From CAVWXT01 sp963759115 (GTDB lineage: Bacteria; Planctomycetota; Planctomycetia; Pirellulales; Thermoguttaceae): DNA of 21,796 nt. Each line of letters opens with the position of its first letter. Positions within the stretch are counted from its first letter, which is position 1. A program made the position numbers and the translations under genes. Location of the stretch: the NCBI GenBank assembly GCA_963759115.1, contig CAVWXT010000016.1, positions 1-21,796 of the forward strand, written 5' to 3'. The notes beneath the pieces are model-generated. The model had not been told where the DNA came from and did no database searches. It was given only the letters and a program-made list of their open reading frames with translations. Shown here piece by piece: positions 1 to 9,166 of this stretch.

Positions 1-146
1 TTGCACAAGGATCGACATGCACACTCGCATTTTACATTTCCCGTGTGAGGTTGGGTTCAATTCTATCTTGGCACGTCGATGGCGGCTATCATACCTGTGG
101 TCCACAACTGATCGGTCATTAACGGAAGGCTTTAAGAACGATTGCC

Positions 147-1804
147 ATGAGTACGACGTTATCTTTGTGGAAGCGATTTCCGCCCTGCTGGCAGTGGGTA
201 TTGCACTGGTGGCATTAGCGACTGCCACGATGCTTCCCGGCGAGGAACTCACGACCGTCAACTATCATGGAATTCGACCGAGCGATCCCGGCGGGCGAAA
301 GGGCGTGCGAAATCCTGAACGGGGCTGGCGGATCGAGACGGTCATCGCCGAGCCGCACCAGAAAGTGTTCATCGGCCCGGCCCCCCATCTGGCAGGTCAA
401 GTCCCGCCGCTCTACCAGGACGACTGGTGGCTGCTGGATGCCAAGCGGTTCGAGCCCTTCGGCCTGACCTGGTCCAAACGTATTGCTATCTCAGCGAGTT
501 CGCCGACAGGCCATTCCGGCCGGAGAAGCTGGACATGCTCCAGCGGAGCTCGACCAGCTCCGCCGCCAGGGCTCAAGGCGCTCCTGCGGTTTGCCTACGA
601 GAAGGACATGACGTCACGTACGGGCCCAAGCCGGAGTGGATACTCAAGCACATCGATCAGCTCCAGCCGATCCTCCAGAAGAACGCCGACGTGATCTACG
701 TGCTCCAGGCGGGCTTCATCGGGGCCTGGGGCGAATGGCACGGCGCGACCCACGTCCCGCAAGAGGAATATGCCTCCCGGGCGGCAGTGGTCAAGCGGCT
801 CCTGGAAGTCCTGCCCGAGCGACCGGATGCTTCAGGTCCGGGTGCCCAAGTACAAGCGGATGTGTTAAGCCAGCCGATCCTTCGCGCATTCGGAGGTGCT
901 GACGCAGAGACGGCTTTCCCGAAGATTCCGGCGGCGCGGATCGGCTTCCACAACGATGGCTTCCTGGCCGGCCGATCCACGGCGGCACCTGGCCGAGCCG
1001 CCTCAGTTCGGCAATCCGGGCAATCCCGAGTTCGACTACATGACCCGGGAAAGCCCCTATCTGCCCGTCGACGGCGAGTTGTTCTGGTCGGACATGGGCT
1101 TCGACGGCAAGGCGCCGCGGGGCAAGGGCGTGGACGGGTTGAACGCGGCGATCCACCTGCGCTTGCATCACTACGCCAGCTTCAGCCTCGCCCACAGCTA
1201 CTCGGAACGGGAGGGAAAGACCTATTCGATCGACCGCTGGCTGGCCGCGCCGGTGACCCCGAAGCGTTGCGTCAGGCCAAAATGCCGGTCGCCGATGGCT
1301 ACTTCGAGGACGGCTCGGCAAGCCGGTCCTGCGCTCTCAGTTCGAGTACATCCAAGATCACCTCGGGTATCGGCTGGAGTTGCAGCGGCGCGGTCTTCCC
1401 GCGCGGACAAGACTGGGCGAGGAGTTTCAGGTGTCCGTCGAATTCGTCAATCGCGGCTTCTCCACCCTGCACAACCCACGGCCCGTCTACATCACCTTGA
1501 CCGATGTCGATGGCAAGGTCTCGGAACAACCGTCAGGGGCAGATCCGCGCATGGGCAACCATTCAAGCCCGGCGACGACCAGTATCGCCCGCTCGTGCAT
1601 ACAGTGGACGCTGAGAATAACGTTGCCCGCGACAATCAGGCCGGGCTGGTACCAGATCGGCCTATGGATGCCCGACGCCTCGCAGGCCCTTCGTCTCGAT
1701 CCGCGGTATGCGGTAAGATTCGCCAATCGGGACGTACCGTGGTGGTCCGACTGGCGGGCCGGTACGGGATCAACATTTTGGGAATGATGGAAATCCTCAA
1801 GTAG
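147..1804 (+). CDS. Secreted DUF4874/DUF4832 protein (multiply frameshifted)
   Basis: Start ATG 147 gives a short polar leader that continues, after a frame change, into a hydrophobic stretch (ALLAVGIALVALATATM), so the product is probably Sec-exported. It is followed by NPERGW, TYCYLSEF, the strongly characteristic GFIGAWGEWHG, then RIGFHNDGFLAG and PVDGELFWSDMGF. That order matches the DUF4874 N-terminal module followed by DUF4832. The C-terminus is a beta-rich tail (FQVSVEFVNRGFSTL, GWYQIGLWMPDAS) ending at TAG 1802-1804. The family is common in secreted carbohydrate-related loci and has a TIM-barrel-like fold, but its substrate is unknown to me. The coding sequence moves among all three forward frames at least eight times in 1.66 kb, yet conserved motifs persist in each segment. 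I read this as one gene with indel errors, or a very recent pseudogene. Family identity is fairly sure; exact boundaries are less so. Confidence 0.72.
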
Positions 1805-2070
1805 CGTCCCGTTCGTGGGCCGTGATGGCCAGATGACAAGGGGGCCAGATATTACGTCAGGTCGGCGTCTTGTGTGCGTGCCAGCCGCGCTGACGGACAA
1901 TCGTTTCCAGTGCGGGCAACAAGCCTTGTCCGCTTCCAGCGTGGCGGCTCAACACCGAGGATGGCACTTGGCAGGGCGTCCATGCGCCGGGAACCATTGG
2001 ACTGAACCCAGGGGATGGCGAGAACCGGCCCGCGTCAATTCATGCAACAGCACGATGGCCTTCAACGCTC

Positions 2071-2078
2071 GGGAGGGA
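2071..2078 (+). promoter_or_regulatory. Ribosome binding site supporting a GTG start
   Basis: GGGAGGGA lies four bases before GTG 2083. It favours that codon over the in-frame ATG codons at 2095 and 2098, although those would also leave a usable signal peptide. Confidence 0.45.
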
Positions 2079-2082
2079 TACC

Positions 2083-2601
2083 GTGTGCAGACCGATGATG
2101 GCACTGTTCGTCACTCCTTTTCTCATCGCTCCGACCGGTCTGGCGGCGGCCACCTACCACGTCAGCCAGGCTGCCTCGAACGCCTCGGACAGCAATCCAG
2201 GCTCGGAAGCAGCTCCTTGGAAGACGATCTCCCGGGCAGCCGCAGCCAAGGAGCTCCGGCCCGGTGACACTGTGCTCATCCACGCGGGCGTCTACCGGGA
2301 ATCGCCGGACATCACGGTCTCGGGCGAGCCCGGTCACCCGGTCACCTTTGCCGCCGCGCCCGGAGAGCGGGTGGTGATCAAGGGCTCGGAGATCATCCAG
2401 GGCCGCTGGACCAGGCTTGCCGAGCAGAAAGACCTCAAGGAGCCGAACGCGGGAGCCTTCCGACGGGTCTGGAAGGTCGCGTTGGGCGAGGAGTTCTTCA
2501 CCGATGCCCGCTGCCAGGGCTGCTATGCCGATAAGTCGAAACGATGGGTCTCCCAGGTGTTCCTGGAGGACGACCATCCCCTCCAGATGATCGGGCCGGA
2601 T
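2083..2601 (+). CDS. Secreted right-handed beta-helix protein, 3'-truncated
   Basis: From GTG 2083 the product has an n-region and hydrophobic core (MMALFVTPFLIAPTGLAAA) typical of a Sec signal peptide. Then come YHVSQAASNASDSNPGSE, PWKTISRAAA, LRPGDTVLIHAGVYRE and VTFAAAPGERVVIKGSE. This is the DUF1565-type entry into a right-handed parallel beta-helix, a fold used by polysaccharide lyases and glycan-binding proteins. The family part continues to RWVSQVFLEDDHPLQ and MIGPD (about residue 173) and then stops abruptly. The frame stays open beyond 2601, but that downstream sequence is the antisense of the rhamnosidase gene, so the long open frame to 4752 is not a real protein. Usual family members are several hundred residues longer, so all of the helix coils are missing. 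The cause is either a rearrangement or a mis-join (see findings). Confidence 0.7.
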
Positions 2602-4971
2602 GCTCGAATCGCCCGGGCGCCAATGCTCCCACAGCGTGGTCGCCCCTTGGTCCATCATGTACCGGTAACTGGGCCAGGCAGGCTGGGTGACCATGCCGTA
2701 GACCAGGTCCGAACGGCCTTCCCGGACGAGCGACGCGAGAGTATAGACGCCGCCCAGTACGCCAAAATCGAGGTGCCCGCCACGCTTCCGGACAATATCG
2801 TCCACCAGGTTCCGCAGCACGCGATCGCGATGCTCAGTCGGAACGATGTCCAGCATCAGGGGGAAGGCCAGGTAGGTCTGCTGCTGTTCTCCATGGGTGT
2901 AGCGTGCGGTCTGGGGATCGAAGTAGGCCCGGTTGATGGCTCGCTTGACGGCCGCCGCCTTCTCCCGATACGAGCGTGCATCGTCGGCAAAGCCGAGGAC
3001 AGTGGCGATCCGGGCGGCGAGGGTCACCTGCAAGTAGTGGTGCAGGTCGTTGAACACCCGGTTCTCTTCCGGACTGGTCCAATGGCCGTTGCAGGGGAGC
3101 GTGTCGTCGGGCCGTTGCGGCGAGGCCCAGTCGCCCAGGTACTGCCAGATGTTCATCTGCGGCAGGCCGTACGGGCGGAGCAGCCCGCCGGTGGAATGGG
3201 CGTCGAGCCATGCCAGCCAGCGATGCATCGCCGGATAAGCCTCGGCGAGCACCCGCTTGTCGCCGTAGAACAGGTAGACGTTCCACGGATACACGATGCA
3301 CGCGCCCGACCAGGCCGGGCCGCCTCCGGAATGGATGCGAAACGGCGCCGTATAGTAGACCAGCCCGGAATCCGGGTCCTGGCCGTCACGGAAATCGTGG
3401 GCCCACTTGGCGTAAAAGGCCGCGGCGTCGAAGTTGTAGACCGCCTGCGCCAGACCTCCTTGCCCTTCGGCGCCGTATCCGAGGCGCTCACGATGCGGGC
3501 AGTCGACCTGGATGCCACCCAGCGTGACGCAATGATGGGTGTGGACGACGGGCGCGTGCAGCCGGTTGAGCACCGCGTCGGAGCACTCGAAGGTGCCGGA
3601 GCGGGGCAGGTTGGTGGCGATCAGCTCGGCGACGGCGTCAGAGTCCGAGGGCCGGCGACCCAGCCCAGTTACTTCGACGAATCGAAACGCCCGCCAGTTG
3701 AACTGCAACGAGAACTCCTCGTCCGGCCCTCCGCGGCAGACGTACCGGTCCGACTGGCGAAAGTTCTCGTCCAGCTTCCGGGGATCGCCAGTGTGCGAGG
3801 CATAGTACGCGAACCTGATCTCCGTGCCCGCCGGTCCGGCGACTTTCATTCGCAGCCGTCCGGTCAGGTTCTTGCCGAAGTCGAGCAGGTACTGGCCCGG
3901 CCGCCGCTCCCAGATGGCGGTCGTCGGCAACCGGGCTACCACACGGCTGGGCGCGATCATCTGGGCCGAAAAGCAGATCGGCGGCAGCCGGAGCTCCTCC
4001 GCCGCCTTCCACGTCAAGTCGTCAAACCCCGGACGGTTCCAGCCCGGCTGCTCCCGCCGCGCATCGTACGTCTCGACGCCGAAATCGCCCCCCGCATTGC
4101 CCCGGCCGCCCGCCAGTCGAACCGGCGCCGCGTCCGCCTTCCACGACGTGTCGCTGGCCACGCGGCGCTGCGAGCCGTCGTTGCCCTCGATGACGAGTTC
4201 CAGGCGAAGCGCCGGGCGGTCTTGCGGCACGCCACGAAGACCCTTCCAGTACCAGCCTTTGCCCAGCCCCGCGGCGATCGCGTTCTCGCCCGGCACGAGG
4301 CGGCGGGTAACGTCGTGGGTCACGTAGTATACCCGCCGGCTGTAGTCCGACTGCACGGGATCGAACTCGTGGTCGCCGACCTTCCGCCCGTTCAGGTCGA
4401 TCCGATGATATCCCAGGCTGGCGACGTACAGCATCGCGCGGCGCACCTGCTTGTCGACCTTGAACTGCTTGCGCAACAAGGGAAGCGTCAGGCCGTTCGG
4501 GCCTTCGGCGGATGGGCCGGTGATCCAGCACCCCGTCCAGTCGCCGGGCTGAAGCAATCCCACCGACCAGCTTGCCGCGTCGCTCCACGGCGAGGAGCGA
4601 CCGGCTGCGTCCCAGGTGCGCACTTTCCAATGACATTCCTCCCCGGACGCCAACGCCTTGCCCGCATACTCGACCTGGACCGACTGGTCGCCCTGTACCC
4701 GGCCGCTGTCCCAGCGGTCGCCGATGTCTCGGGCCAGGGCCTCGGGCGTTGAGGCCACGAGGACCTGATAGGCTGTCTGCCGCTGGCCGCGCTCGGCTGC
4801 ATGGCGAGGCGTCAGGTGCCAGCTCAGTCGCGGACGCGGGACGTTGATTCCCAGCGGGTTTTCTAGGTATTCACAGCGCAGGCAGCTCGGGGCGGACAGC
4901 GTCCCGTCTCCCCATGCCGCCCTTGAGACGACCGCAAAGGCCACGACTGCCGAGATGAGCCGACCCTGCAT
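2602..4971 (-). CDS. Secreted alpha-L-rhamnosidase, GH78, 3'-truncated
   Basis: GH78 enzymes release terminal alpha-L-rhamnose from glycans and glycosides with inversion of configuration. ATG 4971 starts a Sec signal peptide (MQGRLISAVVAFAVVSRAAW). After it come the N-terminal beta-sandwich (LENPLGI, PRLSWHL, YQVLVAST, WKVRTWDA), the ligand-binding domain (LDFGKNLTGRL, FRFVEVTGL) and the (alpha/alpha)6 catalytic barrel. The barrel carries DCPHRERLGYGAEGQ at residues 490-504, matching the family's acidic cluster, and TTLWEHW with Glu782, matching the second catalytic Glu. About 2.37 kb reads without a single frameshift, unlike most neighbours. Homology ends after WRPGDSS, just past Glu782. The last barrel helices and the C-terminal beta-domain are replaced by antisense of the beta-helix gene; the frame itself runs on to 2062. 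The catalytic residues are present but the fold would be incomplete, so activity is doubtful. Confidence 0.9.
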
Positions 4972-5139
4972 GCCTCGTTATCCTCGCCTGCCCGGAAACG
5001 CCGCGATCACTTGCGAAACATCGTATCCCATGGTCTGGCGAGTGTCGATCGGCCAGCCCGGCTTGCGAGACCCCTTGGCAACGGCACTATTCCGTCGCTG
5101 GCGCTACGGGCCCCGGTGGGAGTTCTCGAAGACGATCCT

Positions 5140-6501
5140 CTACGGAGCGTAGGCAAATCCGCTGGCCGGGAAGAAGTCGTACCGCTGGATACGGTCCGCG
5201 ATCGGCTCGCCATCCTTGGAGAGGATGTTCTTGCCATCACAATACACGGCAAAATGCTGGGCGCCACAGGAGAACGGGATACGTAGGTGCCGTATCCCCG
5301 CCGCAAGCGGACGGACGCTCGTCTTCCCCCCGGAAGTCACGTGCAGCTCGGCGGGAGCGGTCATCATCGTGGTCACGTAGAGGACATCCTGCACCTCGCC
5401 GTGCAGCGCCTTCACCGGGCGGTCTTCCGCCGCCACGGCGTCCTTCGGATGGACGCGATAGAAGCAGAACAGGGCGTCCTTCAAGCGGCGGCTGCCGCCC
5501 CGTCTTGTACCACTCGATGTAATACCGGCTCAGTTCCAGGTAGCCGGCATGGCTGCTTCTCGACTTCAGGTAGGAGGGAACCGATTTCGGCGGGCGACTG
5601 CCGTCGGATCGCTCTGGGGTGGCGACCGGACAGATGTAGCTCTCGTTGAAATCGTTCCAGGTGACGATCTCCACCCAGTCCGGCTGCTGCCCGGATGATC
5701 GACTTCCATTGCAGTTCGATTCCCTCCCCGCCGCAGGTCTCGTAATACCGGCGATCGGGCTGGGCGGCGCCCCAGTACATGGGACTGAAACTGCACATGC
5801 AGACCTTGCCTGCCTCCCGCAGGACCTTGGCGTAGGCGGCATTGGAGGCTGCCAACTGCGGGGCCGTCCCCGCACCGCCGAAGTAGAACATCCCGTCGAC
5901 CAGGTCCGCCCATTTCCGGTAGTGTTCCCGCACGGTCGCCTCGTCCGGCAGTTCGGTGACGTGCGGGCGAGGATAGAAGAACGGCACGAGGAACACGTCA
6001 TAGCCGGCGGCCTTCAGCGGAGCGAGGATGTCCTTCTTCCACGGCGATCCCTCGTTCGCCCCCGAAAGTCGAGACCACGGTCCGCCCGTCGACCCGGAAC
6101 TGGTTGGGATGATGCCCGTAGGTCTTGACCATGTCGAGGACGTAGGACTCAAACTCGCCCGGCGGGTGCCCTTTCATTCCGGCGAAGTCGACGGAGAAGA
6201 AGAGCTTGAACCCCGTTCCCAACTCCAGAGCGGCCTGGTAGATCGCCTTGGTTCGCCGGGGGTAGTGCGGCTCGTTGTGCCAGGCGCCGCAATTGAGAGC
6301 AAACCCGTCGATCCCCGCCGCCTGCGCTTGCCGGATCTCCCGCTTGTAGTCCTCCACCCGCTCGCCCTGGGCGGCGAAGCAGACCATGTAGTGTGCGAAG
6401 ACGTAGTGCCGTTTCGGAGCGTTGGACTCCGCACCCATCGCCGCGGTCGCAAAACCAGCAGGCAGCAGGAAGGACACGATCGCGGCTTGGCAGTTGGTCA
6501 T
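5140..6501 (-). CDS. Secreted GH71-like glycoside hydrolase (alpha-1,3-glucanase family)
   Basis: ATG 6501 opens a signal peptide (TNCQAAIVSFLLPAGFATA) followed by YVFAHYMVCF, YKREIRQAQAAGIDGFALNC, FKLFFSVDFAG and YGHHPNQFRVDGRTVVSTF. Later segments give FLVPFFYPRP, FSPMYWGAAQPDRRYYE, DWVEIVTWNDFNES and LELSRYYIEWYKTG. The FAHYMV start, the GIDGFALN strand and the TWNDFNES end are the hallmarks of GH71, whose characterised members are mostly fungal mutanases. The C-terminal about 110 residues (ALFCFYRVHP to FFPASGFAYAP) form the usual beta-sandwich tail. Three frame changes occur, near 6060, 5690 and 5490. It lies 168 bp upstream of the rhamnosidase gene on the same strand, so the two may be co-transcribed. 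A GH99-like fold is the main alternative. The substrate is inferred from the family only. Confidence 0.72.
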
Positions 6502-6679
6502 TTGGCATGGCTCTCTTGCTGCGGGGCACATTGATTCCTGCCGCGGCGGGCATATTGAGCCGTCCGGCGACTGGAGGGATCTCCACCTGTTATCCTGTTG
6601 CGGTCCTTTGCCGGCAAGGGGCGTGCAGAAGGTGTTGATGGTCGGGTGGGAAACCTAATCAAGCCGGAAGAGGACGCTG

Positions 6680-7558
6680 CTACAAGGCCCGCCACGCCTC
6701 TGGCCGAAGTGCGGACCGTCCCTCGGCTCAGCGCTTCGTCAATGGCGGCCAACAGGCGGGCTTTGTCGCGCGAAAGCGTTCCGGCCAGCGGCAGGTAGTT
6801 CGAGGCATGATTGGTGCGGAAGACGCAGCGGGAAAGGCCATCGCAGGTGCGCGATGACCTGCCGCAACTCGTGGAGCAGGTCCGCCGGTTCGGGCAGCTC
6901 GAACGTGCCCGACTGCCACTGCCGGTGCAGTTCGGTGCCGGGAACGAGCATCAGGGTGAGCATGGAGAGGTACTCCGGGTCCATCGCGCTGACGACACGA
7001 CCCGTTTCTTCGGCGTGCTGAGCCGAGAGTTCCGTTCCGCCCAGCCCCAGGAGTCGCGATGACCGAGGCCCGCATTCCGGCGCGTTTCAGCTTGTGCACG
7101 GCCTCCACCATCTCGGCTGCCGTGATTCCCTTGTGGACGCGGCGGAGAACCTCGTCGCTCCCGCTCTCCAGGCCCAGGTAGACGATCTCCAGCTTTCGCT
7201 GGTGAAGCAGGGCAAGATCGGCGTCGGTCTTGCCCAGGATATCGCGGGCATTGGCGTAGATTCCTACGCGTCGAAGCCGGGGAAACGCGGACGCCAGTGC
7301 GTCAAGAATCGTGACAAGCCGCTCCGTGTCCAGCACCAGGGCGTTTCCGTCCGCAAGAAAGACGCGACGCGTGTCGGGAATCCGCTCCTGGGCCAGGGCG
7401 ATGTCTTCCAGCACCTCCTCGATCGGACGGACTCGGAACGGCTTGTCCGAGTAGGTGCCGCAGAACGTGCAGCGGTTGTGAGAACAACCGTACGTGACCT
7501 GCAAGATGTAGCTGTCCGCCTCGCTCGGAGGCCGGATGACCATGCCGTGGTATCGCAT
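6680..7558 (-). CDS. Radical SAM protein of the CX4CX2C family (COG1032-like)
   Basis: ATG 7558 begins MRYHGMVIRPPSEADSYILQ, a family-specific N-terminus. It is followed by the iron-sulfur motif GCSHNRCTFCGTY, with spacing C-x4-C-x2-C rather than the classical C-x3-C-x2-C. Further conserved blocks are VFLADGNALVLDTERL, RVGIYANARDI, IVYLGLESGSDEVLRRVHKG, LTLMLVPGTELHRQW, HASNYLPLAGTL and DKARLLAAIDEAL. With frame changes near 7050, 6830 and 6725 the protein ends SALRPEAWRAL, stop TAG at 6682-6680. That gives about 292 residues, near the usual family length. There is no export signal, so this is a cytoplasmic enzyme. The family is widespread but I know no established reaction for it. It sits upstream of the GH71 gene on the same strand with a 178-bp gap, so co-regulation is possible but unproven. 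No clear Shine-Dalgarno is visible before the start. Confidence 0.85.
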
Positions 7559-7635
7559 GGACCTATTATCCGCGAAGGCACAACAACCGACAACTGGCCC
7601 TGCCCGCTCGCGCCGGTTGGCGCCATGCGGGGTCA

Positions 7636-7965
7636 GGGCAAGGACAGCGTCCGGTTCCTTGCCGCCAATTCCCCACCTCCCATCGTTGCGGCATGGTTCA
7701 AGGAGATACGAGTGCATGGGGCAAGATCGTTTTCGCGGCAGACTTCGAGGTGTGCAGTCGTGCTACCGCGGGAGTTCCTGTCGGGGTGGGCATAGGCCGT
7801 TGGTGCGTAGGGCAAGACGCTTGGCAGAAACGGTCTTCGGCAGCGTCCGTGGGGTCTCCGCAAGAGCGGGCATGATGCAGTGCATAGGGCAAGATCGGTT
7901 GCCGGAAACCGTTTTCGGCATCGCCCGCGCGGGCCTCGTGGGGCTCCTGGACCAGTCCGGGCATA
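7636..7965. repeat. Four degenerate tandem units of about 80 bp
   Basis: GGGCAAGA-type cores recur in the same orientation at 7636, 7719, 7810 and 7887, giving spacings of 83, 91 and 77 bp. The last three are preceded by GTGCRTRG and followed by a GTTTTCG/GTCTTCGG-like segment. Their units end in GGGCATRR before the next begins (around 7789, 7868 and 7960). The first unit is the weakest. The last unit contains a near-palindrome at 7900-7920, a 9-bp stem with one G-T pair and a 3-base loop. No gene is recognisable in 7559-7965. Confidence 0.6.
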
Positions 7966-8015
7966 GCCCGTCGTGGTTCGCCGCGGGCCGGTACCCGCAC
8001 CCGGAAGCCTTTCGT

Positions 8016-8114
8016 TGGGGCGACCGGTTCAGTTGGGATCTCTTCCTCGACTCCTGCCCGCCATTCTGGAACATCTTCATCCCTGCCCCTCGCCTCAGCC
8101 GGAACCTCTTCCTC
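8016..8114 (-). repeat. Three 33-bp tandem units, possible acidic 11-residue repeat
   Basis: On the minus strand GAGGAAGAG (8114-8106), GATGAAGAT (8081-8073) and GAGGAAGAG (8048-8040) recur exactly every 33 bp, each followed by GTTCC or ATCCC. Read in frame they give EEEVPAEARGR, DEDVPEWRAGV and EEEIPTEPVAP. An open frame from TTG 8144 covers them, but it has no recognisable family or ribosome binding site. I therefore annotate the repeat rather than a gene. Confidence 0.55.
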
Positions 8115-8159
8115 AAGCCACTTCAAGTCCCCGCCTCCGAGCAACTATGATTATGGGTG

Positions 8160-8928
8160 ATGAAACGCACGCAGTACCTCGCCTTCGACATCGAGACCGC
8201 CCGGATCACCGACGACGCCTCGGACTGGAAGTCGCAACGCCCTCTCGGGATCTCCTGCGCGGCGACGCTCCTCGCCGACGCCGACCAGCCGACGCTCTGG
8301 CACGGCGGCACCGACCGTGCATCGCCCAAGGACCGGATGAGCCGGGAGGAAGCTGCCGCCCTGGTCCGGTACCTGGAAGAGCAAGCCGAAGCCGGCTACA
8401 CCGATCCTCACCTGGAACGGGCTCGGGTTCGACTTCGACATCCTTGCCGAGGAATCTCGGATGCTTCGCCGAATGCCGCACCCTGGCGCTCGAACCACGT
8501 GGACATGATGTTCCATGTCTTCTGCCGGCTCGGTCACGGCGTCGGTCTCGACGCTGCCGCCAGGGGGATGGGCGTCGCCGGGAAGCCCGAGGGCATGAGG
8601 GGCGAGCTGGCTCCCGTCCTGTGGGCGGAAGGGGGAGCGGGAGGAGGTGCTTGCGCTACGTCGCCCAGGACGTGCGGACGACGCTGGAGGTGGCGACGGC
8701 TTGCGAGGCGTGCGGGGAGCTTCGTTGGGTCTCCCGCAGCGGCAGAGACGCTCGATGCCGTTGCCGGAGGGATGGCTGGCGGTGTCGGAAGCTCGGGAAT
8801 TGCCGCTGCCGGATACTTCCTGGATGACGGACCCGTGGCCGAGGGAGAGGTTCACGGGGTGGATGCAGAAGAAGTGGGGCGATTCGGGGGGCTCGTCTTT
8901 GCAATGTTCTCAGACTTTTCGTTCTTAG
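8160..8928 (+). CDS. DEDD-type 3'-5' exonuclease, RNase H-like fold (frameshifted)
   Basis: ATG 8160 gives MKRTQYLAFDIETA, an exonuclease motif I with the DxE pair. GTG 8157 is the only alternative start. After a shift near 8400 the frame reads LTWNGLGFDFDIL (motif II, N-G-x-x-F-D). VLRYVAQDVRTTLEVA supplies the motif III Tyr/Asp. This order matches predicted 3'-5' exonucleases of the RNase H-like (PF13482-like) group acting on DNA or RNA in the cytoplasm. The C-terminus, MPLPEGWLAVSEARELPLPD then WMTDPWPRERFTGWM, ends at TAG 8926-8928, about 256 residues. At least five frame changes are needed. Comparison with the partial copy at 10471 shows one extra G in the run at 8631-8635 and one extra base at 8650-8652, so at least these shifts are indels in this copy. 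The native biological target is unknown. Confidence 0.72.
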
Positions 8929-9109
8929 GAGGTAATTCGCGATCGCCACGCACGGGGTGCATCGCAATAGCCGCCAGCAGAAGGGTGTTCTCAGGAAAGG
9001 AACGACAGAACCAACGCCAGCACGGATCGAGGCTTTTTCTCCAGTCGCGCGTTCTGCCGATATGCTTCTGGTCGCAGCGTGTCATATACCCCCCCGACAG
9101 CCAAGACCC

Positions 9110-9137
9110 TTGCAGTTCAGCCAAATCTGTCTACCAT
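9110..9137 (+). promoter_or_regulatory. Possible sigma-70-like promoter
   Basis: TTGCAG (9110-9115) and TACCAT (9132-9137) are separated by 16 bp and lie 30 bp before ATG 9167. Both boxes are imperfect. This is suggested by position and spacing only. Confidence 0.25.
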
Positions 9138-9166
9138 ACGCAATAATCAGATCGTGGAGAAAGACG

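Noticed and set aside
6498..6752. A minus frame running from the radical SAM gene to a TGA that overlaps the GH71 ATG (ATGA, 6501-6498), suggesting translational coupling.
   Set aside because: The radical SAM family ending SALRPEAWRAL with a stop at 6680 appears in another frame after a shift near 6725, so the frame over 6502-6679 is not part of that gene.
7636..7965. CRISPR array.
   Set aside because: Units are degenerate, 77-91 bp apart, and lack identical 25-40 bp repeats with unique spacers; no cas genes are present.
7698..8144. A 148-codon minus-strand gene covering the repeat block.
   Set aside because: The start is TTG without a ribosome binding site, the 80-bp repeats change frame between units, and no family is recognisable. 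Only the repeats are annotated.
8929..8935. Perfect Shine-Dalgarno-like AGGAGGT right after the exonuclease stop.
   Set aside because: No start codon with usable spacing follows it (next bases AATTCGCGATCGCC), and the transglutaminase start has its own GGAGA at 9156.
8957..9166. In-frame upstream extension of the transglutaminase gene from GTG 8957.
   Set aside because: It would bury the signal peptide 70 residues inside the protein, and ATG 9167 has a well-spaced ribosome binding site.
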